Source: Thalassia testudinum (lineage: Eukaryota > Streptophyta > Magnoliopsida > Alismatales > Hydrocharitaceae). From it: a DNA stretch of 64,000 nt. Location: the NCBI GenBank assembly GCA_037157565.1, contig JAZHRO010000013.1:118000001-118064000 (forward strand). The letters are read 5' to 3'. The notes below the pieces were generated by a model, which had not been told where the DNA came from, did no database searches, and worked only from the letters and a program-made list of their open reading frames with translations. This document shows positions 55,049 to 64,000 of the stretch, in pieces. Each line of letters starts with the position of its first letter. The stretch's first letter is position 1. Made by a program: the position numbers and the translations under genes.

Positions 55049-55086
55049 TTTTGCTAAGGGACTAGCAAAAGCTAGGCATGGGGGTA
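55049..55086 (+). other. Second hairpin plus polypurine tract of H
   Basis: TTTTGCTA (55049-55056), loop AGGGAC, TAGCAAAA (55063-55070), then TAGGCATGGGGGTA (55073-55086) abutting the 3' LTR. Confidence 0.87.
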
Positions 55087-57966
55087 TGATGAGAGCCTCA
55101 TCATGAGCCCTAACTAGCTCATTTTGACCTAAGAAAGAGAATAAGAGCCCCTACATAACCTAGAGAAGGGCTTAATTCAAGGAATAAGTGTTCTAAGAAG
55201 AAAACATGAAATAAAGGTTAAAACTGTAATTTTACCATTGTAGTACATAAAAGGGATTTCTTAGAGGCAAAACATAGGTCAAATGATCTGAATAAGATGA
55301 AAAGTGGGTTGGTTCAATCAGAAATGGGTTCATGTTCAATCCAGGAATTAAATGACATCTTGTAACCCTAAAATAGATCCGCTTAATTCAATAAGGTTCT
55401 GGTCAGGATAAAAATCAATTAAACCCTCTAAAATTCATGTAAAAATATCCCCTAGGGTTTAGAACCTTCAAATTGGCCTTTGGAACCTATTTTGACCTAG
55501 ATTGGCGTCCTAGCTCATCAATTGACCTAATTTGGGTTTTTACGCAAAATGTTTAGTCAAACGTGGTCAAATCTAAAATCCAACTTCACCATTGGATTCC
55601 TTAGGTCCAAATTAGGTTTGTACCAAAATTTGGACCTAAGGGGAGGTCATCTTGACTTACTTTGCAAAATAGTACACCCAATTACATTTTGGCCCTTACC
55701 TTTTGAAAACCATTACATAGACCCCCCTAACTGCCATGCCACTCTTACAAACAGGTCCCTCCATTAATGGGGAGAAATCCTACTTCGACGAGGAATGGAG
55801 GGGGAGTACTCCCTGATTCCTCAGAGATCTCCTCCCAGATTTGGAAGGGAGATTCTCTGAGGAATTCCCTTCCATCTGAGCTCGATCCTAATATCTGATT
55901 TGCACCTAATCTCTCATGCGAATGCACGAGAGATTTGGGTCTCTAACTGATTCCATCTCCAGCAAGGATTCACGCGCTTGGAAGCTTGTCTTAAAAGCAT
56001 AGGAACCCCTGCCAGCATCTATAAAAGGATCCTCAACCCTGGCCTTACCTCCTCAGCTCGACTTGGCCAGAGATCCACCCCAATTTCATCCTCTTCTCCA
56101 GTCAAGTGGTCTAGCAAGCTCCGGCGAGCCTCCCTCCTATTTTTAGTCGCTCTACCACAATACCAGTGGTAGAGATATCCTCACAATCTTCCTCCACATC
56201 GCGCAACACATGCGCGAGCATCTCTTGCCCCGTTGTCACCACCGTCTCCCTCCACTGGACGCCGTCTTCTCCGGCAACAGCAGGTACTGCCAGTTGCCAT
56301 CTCTCTCCCATCGTCCACTTAATTAGGTTAGACTTACTCCTCTCTATCCCCTCTTCAATTCCCCTCAATCTATTTCACGAATTACCCCTCGACTGCCACT
56401 GTCCATCGCCATCTTCCCCATCTCCGGCCAACCTCCGGTGAGATGCATCCATCACTCCACACCTCCACACGTCTTGCCACCAGCCTCTTCACCTCCTCCA
56501 TCGACCACTGAACATCTTCCACCCACTCACAGACTGCCAACACCTCCCTAAATGCCCCCTGACCTAACCCATATGCATGGCCACAGGGCGACCTAGGCAT
56601 GCACGGCTAGGCCTCCCCACGGCTTGCCACCTACCATCCCACCTTCGCCTTGACACGGCGAAGCTTCCCATGTATTTTAATGGGGCCACCAGGCCATATT
56701 CATGTGTGATAGATCAGAGCTCCCATCCGCCATTAACAAGCACACGAGCTTGCTTGTTCTCCAGCTTCAGGCCGCAAGCTTCAGGATTCAGGCTCCCAAG
56801 TTGTGTGGGTTGAGAGTGTGCGCAAGTCCATCCTGAGAGCAGATGCCACGAGACCTTCAGCTGCGACAATTATGCGAAGTCATCCGCTTGCAGGTGCGTG
56901 CAAAGGCAGGTGGGACATTAGCCCCACCCCGTGAACATAGGAGTGAGGCACATAACATAAATTGATTTTGTGTTTTACTCTATTCGCCTCAAGACACACA
57001 TGGGGTGTGGTCCCTCACCTATCACACCTCGTCTACGACACTCCCTCGTGGACCTGGCACCCGACTCGACTAACCTACCGAGCACTCCTTGCACACCACA
57101 CCCACGCCGGTGCGCCTGGACTTGGGCATGCGACCGACCCGATTACTCGACTTTGGGAGAGCATACCAAAGAGAGATACACAAAGAGAGAGAGACGCATG
57201 GGGAGGGTAGGGGAATAGGTTTTGCTGTGTGGTGATTATGAAGGAAGAGGAAGCTAAGGGAGGAAGAGGCACAACAAGAGAAGGAAGGGAAGAAGGACTT
57301 AGCCGCAGCAAGAGAAGTCAGAAGAGAAGGAAGGTGTAGCTGAAGCCAAGGCATGGTGAAGCGAGAAGAAGGAAGGAAGGCTAAAGGAAGAAGAAGAGAA
57401 AATAGAAAGACAAAGGCTGAAGCTAAGGGAAGCAGAGCTAAGGAAGGAAGAAGGAAGAAAGGCATTGTGCAGAGGAAGAAGAGAAGGAAGGAAGCAATAA
57501 GCTAAGAAGGCAAGCAACTGAAGCAGAGCAAAGAAAGGAGCTGCAAAGAAGAGACAAGGAAGGAGAAGCAGACGGCTAAAGTCAAAGAAGAATAGAAGAT
57601 AAAGAACTAAGGAAAATCAGGGAAAGAAAGAAAGAAGAAGAAGAGAAGGTAGACAGGAGAAGAAATAAGAGAGAGTTAAAGAGAAAAATATCTTTTTAAG
57701 ACATCTGATCCTATGATCATACGTCCAATTGTATTTTACTACAATTTTAACTCTTAAACTCTTGCATTTATATTCTGAATTAAGTTTTGAGTAATTCTAA
57801 GTGTTCAATTACATTATTGAGATTAGTGAATAAATTCCATTTGCTCCCTGTGTTCGACCTCAGATACTTAGGTTTTTGAGTAATAAATTTTTATTTGTTG
57901 TCAACGCTTGGTCTCCTATACTATAACACAACTGACTTAAAAAAGCACGATCAAGCGCTGCTAACA
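55087..57966 (+). repeat. 3' LTR of element H
   Basis: It is 2880 bp, starting TGATGAGAGCC and ending GCTGCTAACA. The U5 motif GCTCCCTGTGTTCGACCT is at 57843-57860. It shows the intact site into which I inserted in the 5' LTR. Open frames within (55549-57517) are LTR sequence. Confidence 0.9.
55816..55874 (+). other. Overlapping alternative hairpins in LTR H
   Basis: Arm 55816-55832 (ATTCCTCAGAGATCTCC) pairs with 55848-55865 (one bulge). Arm 55842-55850 (TGGAAGGGA) pairs with 55866-55874 (TCCCTTCCA). The two pairings cannot coexist. The 5' LTR copy is at about 48795-48842. Confidence 0.6.
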
Positions 57967-58251
57967 GCCGGCGGCTGTTTTAGGTTTGTTGAGGTTGGTT
58001 GGAGATTGAGAGATCCCCGTGGGGGGGGGGGGGGAATTTCTTTTCACCACCCTTTTCTTTGCAAAATTATTCCTACAATAATAAAACATAAAATAATTAC
58101 ATAATAAGTTATAGAATGCAATAGAATAGAAGTAAACTTAAGTAATGATGCATGCAATCATTTTCTGACCTAATGTAGTTATTAACAAACATAAAATGTA
58201 AGAATAAAGTTAACTTAGGCGTAACAATAGTCCATTAAAATGGACTCATCA
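57967..58251 (-). repeat. 5' LTR of element G, U3-side part
   Basis: It continues the G LTR after element H and matches 36046-36325. It includes a run of 14 G (58021-58034) where the other LTR has about 6. Confidence 0.85.
58021..58034. repeat. Poly-G tract of 14
   Basis: The homologous place in the left LTR of G (about 36099-36104) has six G after CCCCGT, so the tract expanded in this copy, or is a sequencing/assembly effect. Confidence 0.8.
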
Positions 58252-60172
58252 CTTGGCTCAGCATCTAGCAAATAATTGGCGAGCTAAGCCAGCTAAAGTA
58301 GCTCCCTACAATTCCCTTCATCAGCTACCAGCTCTAGTTCAGCTCTAGACATTCCTTCCTCAGCTCCTCTTCCCTAAACCCTAGCTCCATCCCACATCCT
58401 CCTCTACTCAACTACTAGCTAAGCTATCTTAGCTTAGCTACATCTTAGCTCCCACTGGCCATCTACCACCTACAACCTAAATCTACCTCATCACCTAACT
58501 AGTCCACCTACTTAAGTCCACCTAGCTCCACCTACTCCTACCTATGTTGGCACCAACCAACATGCAACCCTTGGTCCCTCAACCACCCCCAAAAGTCACC
58601 TTGTTTTGTCACCAACTTACCCTTTTAGAAACCTCTCTTTTGGTGACAAAACAACCCCATATCCTAGCCCTACACATCTCCCTTAAACCTATCTCCACCA
58701 TCCACCTAGCCCCCCTTCTAGAAAGTTATTTTGGTGCCAAAGATAAGCACACTTCCACCACCATAACTACCTCCTAACCACCCTAAGTTGGCACCAAAAT
58801 ACCCTACACACATCCCTACAAGTTGGCTCCAACATCCACCATAATCTTAACCCTACACCTAACCCTATGACCAAATCATAGCCCTCCCTTTTGGCACCAA
58901 CTTCTAGAACTTAGAGTTGGCACCAACATCAACCTAACCACACCTAAACCCACCTACCCTACACCCTCTCATTTGGCACCACTTAATATCCGCCATCCAT
59001 CACCTAACTACCACCCTATAACCTAATCCTAGCCATACAACACATCAACCAACCCCTTAACCCTAACCCACATAGTGTTGGCGCTAACTCTACTCCACCC
59101 ACCATAACTACCACCTAATGCACCCTTCTACCTCCACGCCAACCCTAGTCCACCATCCATCCACCAACTTCCATATCCTAGCCATCCATAACACCCTTCT
59201 TCCCTTAACCCTAGTCAACACCAACCTCCACCCCCTCTACTCTATAAAAAGACCTATAACCACCACCATTTCCTTCATCTTTGGCTACATTAATTTCCAC
59301 TTAGATACACCTATATTCGGCCATAGGAAGGAGAGGAGAGAAGAATATTAAGGAGGCTATCCCTTGCCTCCTTGGTGCCTTCTTGCTCTTCCCTTCTTCC
59401 TTGGTCCAAGCCAAGGAGCAACATCACTAGGAGGATGGCCAGGCAGAGGAGAAAACCTAGGGTACATTCCTACCCTAGGAGGAGGTCTTGTGGGTGGAAA
59501 TCTTCCACCCTTGGAGGAGCAAGGGCATGCCCACCTAGGGCTTGCCAAGGAAGGCACCAACTTGAAGGAGCTTTTCAAGGGAGGAGAAGGAGGACTTCTT
59601 TTCAAGCCCAGGAGCAGCTGAGCTTGGAGCAAGAAACCTCTCCTCTTCACCATTATCATAGGACAATTAGTGTTTTTCATCTTTTGTATTTTTATTTCTA
59701 GTAGTAGAAGCATTCCTCTACTAGTGTTTCTTTTGTAAAACAAATCTTCCTTTTTATAAAAATTTGCCTTTCTAAAATTCTTGTTGCATCTCTATTAGTT
59801 AATTATTCTAGCTCTTTTCACTCTCTCTCCAATTACCCTATGCCTCCACATACCTAGGGTGAGTTTAGAGAGAAGATTATCTTGTCACTTTAGTGTTAGG
59901 ATTACCAATTTAGGTGTAATTGTTTTCTTGCTTTCAATTGCATATTTGCCCGTTACTTCAAAATGCAAAAAAAAATCTTATATTCAAAATTCCCAAAAAG
60001 AAAGTTGATTTCCTTTTTGTCAAGCAAGATTTTTTAAAGTGCATTCCTGCCTCCTTGGATGACCCTAGATACCACCACTATCTAGGTTTATTAATTATAA
60101 AAGCTATTGCAAATTAGTGTCTTACAACGATTTAAAAAACCCTAATTACAAATCATGCTTTTCTTCACATCA
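58252..60172 (+). repeat. Last piece of solo LTR E
   Basis: It resumes at the CTTGG duplication of G. The order is AGCT-rich sequence (58257-58530), many TTGGCACCAA-like decamers (58541-58985), the TATA box (59242-59251) and the U5 motif CCTGCCTCCTTGGATGACCC (60046-60065), ending at 60172. Open frames 59118-59743 lie in it and have no homologue I recognise. Confidence 0.83.
59242..59251 (+). promoter_or_regulatory. Probable TATA box of solo LTR E
   Basis: CTATAAAAAG, homologous to the site in LTR D at 18822-18831. Confidence 0.55.
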
Positions 60173-60177
60173 AACTC

Positions 60178-60388
60178 CTTGTCAATTCAAATGATTGTTT
60201 TACAGTTAGGATTTCTTTGGCTCTTGAATTCGATCGCAACTTGGATAATCTTTTAAAATCCTGTGTCAGTGCTTGTGTATGCCAACATGTATAAGGTTGT
60301 GTTTTTATTTGGATTCATTTTGTCTACCCCATGCTTATTCTTAGCTTAATCCTACAACAGATGTGTCAGGATCATCATTCCCATTACT
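60178..60388 (-). mobile_element. Internal remnant of element D, right of solo LTR E
   Basis: It continues 20271-20505 after removal of E. On the minus strand it has GTTGTAGGATTAAG and then GCATGGGGTAGA (60334-60323), a degenerate form of the first hairpin/polypurine module of B, F, G and H. It ends at about 60388, where LTR-like block J begins. Confidence 0.6.
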
Positions 60389-61990
60389 GTTGAACACGAG
60401 ATCTCTACGCTAAGAGATTGAGTTTGAAAACCCTGTCGTTGTAGTCACGTAAAAATCAATTAAATAGATAATTTAATCGAAACTCTGGTGAGTCCCAGGT
60501 TGAACATGAGGAGGCGAACGTTTGATCAAAAATTGCATTGGAATTATTGTCATGAAAACAGAATAACTGGTTCAAATTAATCTACTAGCTATTCTACTTA
60601 AAGAATAATTAATAGAAGAGAGATAGAATAATACAATAAAGAGAAACTAGAGAGAGAATGAACAAGAGTTTTATAACAATAGGTACATGTCCATTACAAC
60701 TACTTGCTACACTAGAAAGTAGGAAATCTACACTAGAAAGCAGTAAAAAGAGAAGGGGTGAGAAGTTATCCTCCTCGACGGCTACTTGGAGGATGAGTTG
60801 TGTTGACGGGGCGCTCGGACGAGGATGGTGAGATGCTGGATGAGGGAGAACAAAAACAGAGGAAGGAAGATGGTGCAGGGCAACGTCGCAGCGGGATTCG
60901 CTTCCTAAACGACGGTGAGAGGGCAATCGCGGGCGCTACAGGAATGGGGGTGAGGTGGAAAAATTGTATTTAAGACTCTAATGGAGCATCCCGGGTTTGG
61001 GACAAGCTCGTAGAGCTTTGGAGGGGGTGAGAGTAGAGAGGAAGGGATGAAGAAAATGAGTGGTAGGGGTGGCCTTTATAGTTATAGGAATGGGAGGGGC
61101 AGACAGGTCATTTAAGGCTTACAATAAATGGTAGGGGTCTTTAGTGATGGATATAAATGTCACTAAAGTTTGAGTGTTGGTGAAGCTCGCATGCTCCCTT
61201 GCCTCTGTGCCTTCAGCGGTTTCGCGTATGCACCCACATCCATGAAATCTCAGCCATCTGATCAAGAGATCGAATGGCTTAAAATGCTTGAGCATCACTT
61301 CTTTGAGCATTAAACACTCCCACGTGCGATGATGTGTTTGATCATGTGTCATCGCGTGCGTGCAGTGCACACTTCATCTAGTGCACCACGTCGCCTCCTT
61401 CTCCACCACCTGATCTCCTTGCAATGGGTGAATTTCACCCATGCCTGCTAGTTCGCCTGATTTGAGGTGAGGCGGGGCTCAAACTCGCGGCTCGTCTTCT
61501 CGAAAGGAGGCACGAGCAAATGCACTGCAATGGCTCTTTGGTCATGTTTTGTGTTTAACGCACAAGTGCCCTTAGCCGTTGGATCAATCACTCCTTCAGA
61601 GGTTGAGTGGAGGGGTGCGGGCGGGTTTGGGTGGTTGGGATGGTACCACATGGCACCATCCTAACCATCCATCTTCATATGCTCGTGGTGGTGCCATGGA
61701 TGTCGAATTGGACCAATTTTTGCACCGTTGGGCTGTGATCGTTGATCTGAACCCATCCGTGTGGTTGGATTTTTCATCTGAGGTACGAATTTACACCACT
61801 TGGCCCCTTGACCTTTGATCATTCTCAAACTGTATCTGATACTACGGAGGTCCGATTAGGGTGATCTCGGAGTTGTTGAACTGTAATCGTTGCCTCGATT
61901 AGATTCGTACAATTGGATCTTCAATCTGAGGCCCCGATAAATATTGCCCTGTCCCTGGCCACAAAAAGAGGTGAATTACTATACAATTTA
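60389..61990 (-). repeat. LTR-like block J (limits approximate)
   Basis: The plus-strand edge is TGTTGAACACG at 60389. The U5 motif is inverted at about 60490-60510 (GTCCCAGGTTGAACATGAGG), roughly 105 bp inside. A TATA-like CTATAAAGG (minus) lies at 61073-61081. It shares CTCTAATGGAGCAT and other segments with block L, so the two are copies of one family. A diverged direct repeat (GCTGTGATCGTTGATC near 61729, ACTGTAATCGTTGCCTC near 61880) lies at its right side. No TSD was found. Confidence 0.5.
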
Positions 61991-63185
61991 TAGAAATTAA
62001 CCTAAATGTATGATGATGCATGTTATGCAATATTTATAATGATGAATGCTTCTATGACATTAGAAACATGCATAAATAAGCATTTTAGGTCAATTAGATA
62101 TATGCACATCGTGATAAAGGATCTGAAGATATATGTAATATATGGCTATCTACAAGCACAAAATCTCAAACACAATGTTAGTGATACAAAAAGATTTGCA
62201 CAAAATACAATCACAGAAATTCGCACAATATATATAGTGGTTCACCTCCCTTGGGTACTCCACTACCTAAGCCTCCCAGCTTAGGGTTTTTAACTCGATT
62301 CTCTCAACCACAAGAGAACTAGCCGAGGTAATTAACGGGTTACCTTAACCCAAGTACAATAATGGGTTTGTTACAACCCAACAAGCAAATGCTCAAATAC
62401 AAAAGAAGTACAGGTGTAAGAAAGACTAATCTTACAACTAAGTTCCTAAGCCTCTCAATAATATATAGAATAATATTACCGATTTGAGAGCCTAGAAAGA
62501 ACGTGATTCGCTTCGTAGATGAGTAAAAAAAATGCGTCGCTGAGCTTGCAAGAATACAATGAGAGTGGATGGCAAGCTTCTTCTTTCTCTCTTGTGAATA
62601 TGGTGGGAATTTGAAATTCTAGCTCTAGGATTTTCTCTTCTCTTTTCTTGTGTCTCTTGTGTGCAAACAAAGAGTCCTAGGGTCATTTTATAGAGTTTAG
62701 GGCCTAGGATACTCATCTACTAGACGTTGGGAATTAATTCCCAACATTCACATTGTTGGAATTAATTTTCTAGCCATTCAGTTTTGAGCCAACGGCTACC
62801 TGGTACCAGTACTAAAGTACCTGTACCGATACTAAAGTACTTGTACCGGTACTCGTTGCTTCCAGATTTGGATTTCAAACTCTTAACACAAATCTATAAC
62901 CCACTTGTACCAGTACTGATCATTAGTACCGGTACTCGTTACCTCTAGTATCGGTACTGATCATGAGTACCAGTACTTGCAGGGTACAGGTTTGTTTCTT
63001 GACAAAACCCAAACCTGTAACTCATATGTACCGATACTAAACTTTAGTACCGGTACTTGTGGGTTAATGAGTACCCTTTTTAAGTGATTTAATCAATTAC
63101 GTTCTTTGAAAATGATTGCAATATTAATCCTAATTTATCTCTAATTATTTTTACGATCTAAGTTACATTCTCTTTGGTCGTGCGT
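61991..63185 (-). repeat. LTR-like block K with GTACCGGTAC array (limits approximate)
   Basis: A minus-strand TATA box (CTATAAAAT, 62695-62703) lies downstream of a palindrome array (62809-63058), the same layout as in copia LTR I. The sequence beyond the TATA box is like copia LTR U5 regions in composition. The ends were not resolved; no PBS or TSD was found. Confidence 0.5.
62809..63058. repeat. Array of GTACCGGTAC-type palindromes
   Basis: Nine copies of GTACCGGTAC, GTACCAGTAC, GTACCGATAC or GTATCGGTAC occur in 250 bp, several joined by TAAAGTAC spacers. Confidence 0.85.
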
Positions 63186-64000
63186 GTTTCGCGTGTTTGA
63201 AATCGAGGTTACAAGTAACCCATCGTCGTAGTTGCAAAACACGTCAATCAGATAAAATTCATATCGAAACTCCAAGGGAGTCCCGGGTCGAACACAGGGA
63301 GGCGACGTTTACTTTAGTTGAAAATTACGCTTCGATTCGTTTCTTTTTGGTATTTTATGGTTTTGTTATTTTTTGTGTTTTTGAAATAAAAGACAAGCAA
63401 ATGATTCACAAGATAGAGATGTGGAACAAATATGATATATATATCAATTCAATGTCGACTACAATGAATTACAAAAGCATAAAAAGAGAGGGAGGTGAGC
63501 GGAAATCTCCTAAATTGGCTGTTCGGCGAGACGACGGTGCCTGGCAGAAGCTCGGACGAAGGAGGTGAGGAGTGGGATGACGGAGGTGAGATGTTGGAGG
63601 ACGTCGGGTTGAGGAAAGCTTCAGCGTAGCTCCAAAATGGAGGTGAGAAGATGGAGTTGATCTGCTACCGGAATGGAGGTGGGAGGACAGCTCCAAGGTG
63701 ACCTATGAAGGGAGTGGGAAGTTGGAGGAGTATTTGGTGAGGTAGAGGTTCGCTACGCTAATAGGCACCTTGGGAGCTTGATAACAAGCTCTAATGGAGC
63801 ATTGGTAGGCTTGCTAGAGCTTGAGAGTTGGTAGAGATGGCTTGGAAGGGGGGGGTGTAGGTCCTTTTATAGTGGTGGAGAAGAGACAAAATCGGTATGG
63901 GACCATTAGTGACATCCAGGCCATCGTTGGAAATGTTGCTGTAGGCAACTCATGGCCGCTGGCACACACAGCTGGCTTTGCTGGCATGCGATGAATTACC
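63186..64000 (-). repeat. LTR-like block L (runs off the right edge)
   Basis: The U5 motif is inverted at 63281-63300 (GTCCCGGGTCGAACACAGGG), about 100 bp inside its left edge. A TATA-like CTATAAAAGG (minus) lies at 63863-63872. It shares segments with J. The open frames at 63197-63568 and 63469-63696 have no recognisable product. Confidence 0.5.

Larger units (their letters stand above)
42565..57966 (+). mobile_element. Element H: non-autonomous LTR retrotransposon, same family as A
   Basis: The 5' LTR is 42565-43102 plus 48607-50551 (split by element I). The PBS is at 50555-50572, an acidic frame lies at 51715-53270, and the 3' LTR is 55087-57966. It sits inside the right LTR of G: the sequence after 57966 (GCCGGCGGCTGTTTTAGG) continues where G's other LTR has GCCAGCGCCTGTTTTGGG (36046). 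The left junction has lost the first 21 bp of the LTR and some G sequence, so no duplication is visible. Confidence 0.87.
34561..58251 (-). mobile_element. Element G: non-autonomous LTR retrotransposon with an acidic frame
   Basis: The ends are TGAAAGAGCG at 34561 and GGACTCATCA at 58251, with perfect CTTGG duplications at 34556-34560 and 58252-58256. The left LTR is 34561-36325; the right LTR is 41142-42564 plus 57967-58251, split by element H. The PBS is at 41123-41140 (minus). It has no gag or pol of a known type. Its 3' noncoding part resembles B and its leader partly resembles F. Confidence 0.9.
20506..60172 (+). mobile_element. Solo LTR E, split by elements F and G
   Basis: It begins TGATAAGTGCC at 20506 and ends CACATCA at 60172. 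It is flanked by perfect AACTC copies at 20501-20505 and 60173-60177. Its own sequence is 20506-20620, 33978-34560 and 58257-60172 (about 2.6 kb) and is the inverted homologue of LTR D. No PBS, internal region or second LTR is attached, so it is a solo LTR formed by LTR-LTR recombination before F and G inserted. Confidence 0.85.

Noticed and set aside
55816..55874. Riboswitch
   Set aside because: Two alternative hairpins exist, but there is no ligand-binding core or gene context; it is kept only as a structural observation.
59357..59743. Overlapping frames on both strands near a 'SSTLGGAR' segment, also in inverted LTR D at 18320-18580
   Set aside because: They are within LTR E downstream of its TATA box; the frame is not maintained between D and E beyond a few residues.
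61830..61850. Copia primer-binding site for block K (TATCTGATACTA near 61835)
   Set aside because: It matches the initiator tRNA-Met site only partly and is too far from the expected LTR end; I could not tie it to K.

Overview
The window is plant nuclear DNA made almost entirely of nested LTR retrotransposons. I see no host gene, rRNA, tRNA or CRISPR array. The plant signs are LTRs of 1.7-4 kb with TG...CA ends and 5-bp target-site duplications (TSDs), primer-binding sites (PBSs) matching the 3' ends of plant tRNA-Asp or initiator tRNA-Met, an Athila-like Ty3/gypsy gag-pol, and a copia-type gag. I cannot name the species. Names A-L below are mine.

Layout. Element A (minus strand) enters from the left edge: leader 1-881, PBS 882-899, LTR 903-2082 continued at 15932-17420. 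Its LTR is split by B (2083-15931, plus, TSD GAGGT), the only element with gag, protease, RT, RNase H and integrase, all decayed. A gag relic, C (17421-17932), follows. D (minus) has its 3' LTR at 17933-20270 and internal remnants at 20271-20505 and 60178-60388. Solo LTR E (20506-60172, TSD AACTC) lies inside D's internal region and was itself hit twice: by F (20621-33972, minus, TSD CATGC, gag only) and by G (34561-58251, minus, TSD CTTGG). H (42565-57966, plus) lies in G's right LTR. I (43103-48606, plus, copia, gag only) lies in H's 5' LTR. D>E>G>H>I is a five-level nest. The right edge (about 60389-64000) holds three further minus-strand LTR-like blocks, J, K and L.

How the parts relate. 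Only B encodes a polymerase. F and I carry gag only. G and H carry no recognised gag or pol, but each has an acidic Ser/Asp/Glu-rich reading frame of unknown function. B, F, G and H share a tRNA-Asp-type PBS and a common post-coding layout: a box ending near GGAGGCAACCC, a small hairpin with an AGGA-like loop followed by GGCATGGGGG, and just before the 3' LTR a second hairpin (arms TTTGCTAG/CTAGCAAA, loop GGA) followed by the true polypurine tract. G shares about 1 kb of 3' noncoding sequence with B and part of its leader with F, so trans-mobilisation by B-like and F-like proteins is a reasonable inference.

The most unusual signals are in noncoding DNA and RNA: the duplicated hairpin/polypurine modules, a three-hairpin array with an almost invariant 12-nt loop in F, five inverted repeats around the TATA box of B, a dimerisation-type hairpin in F's leader, and arrays of short palindromes in the U3 regions of B, I, K and D/E. 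All coordinates were read by eye. LTR ends supported by TSDs are firm; J, K and L limits are approximate.
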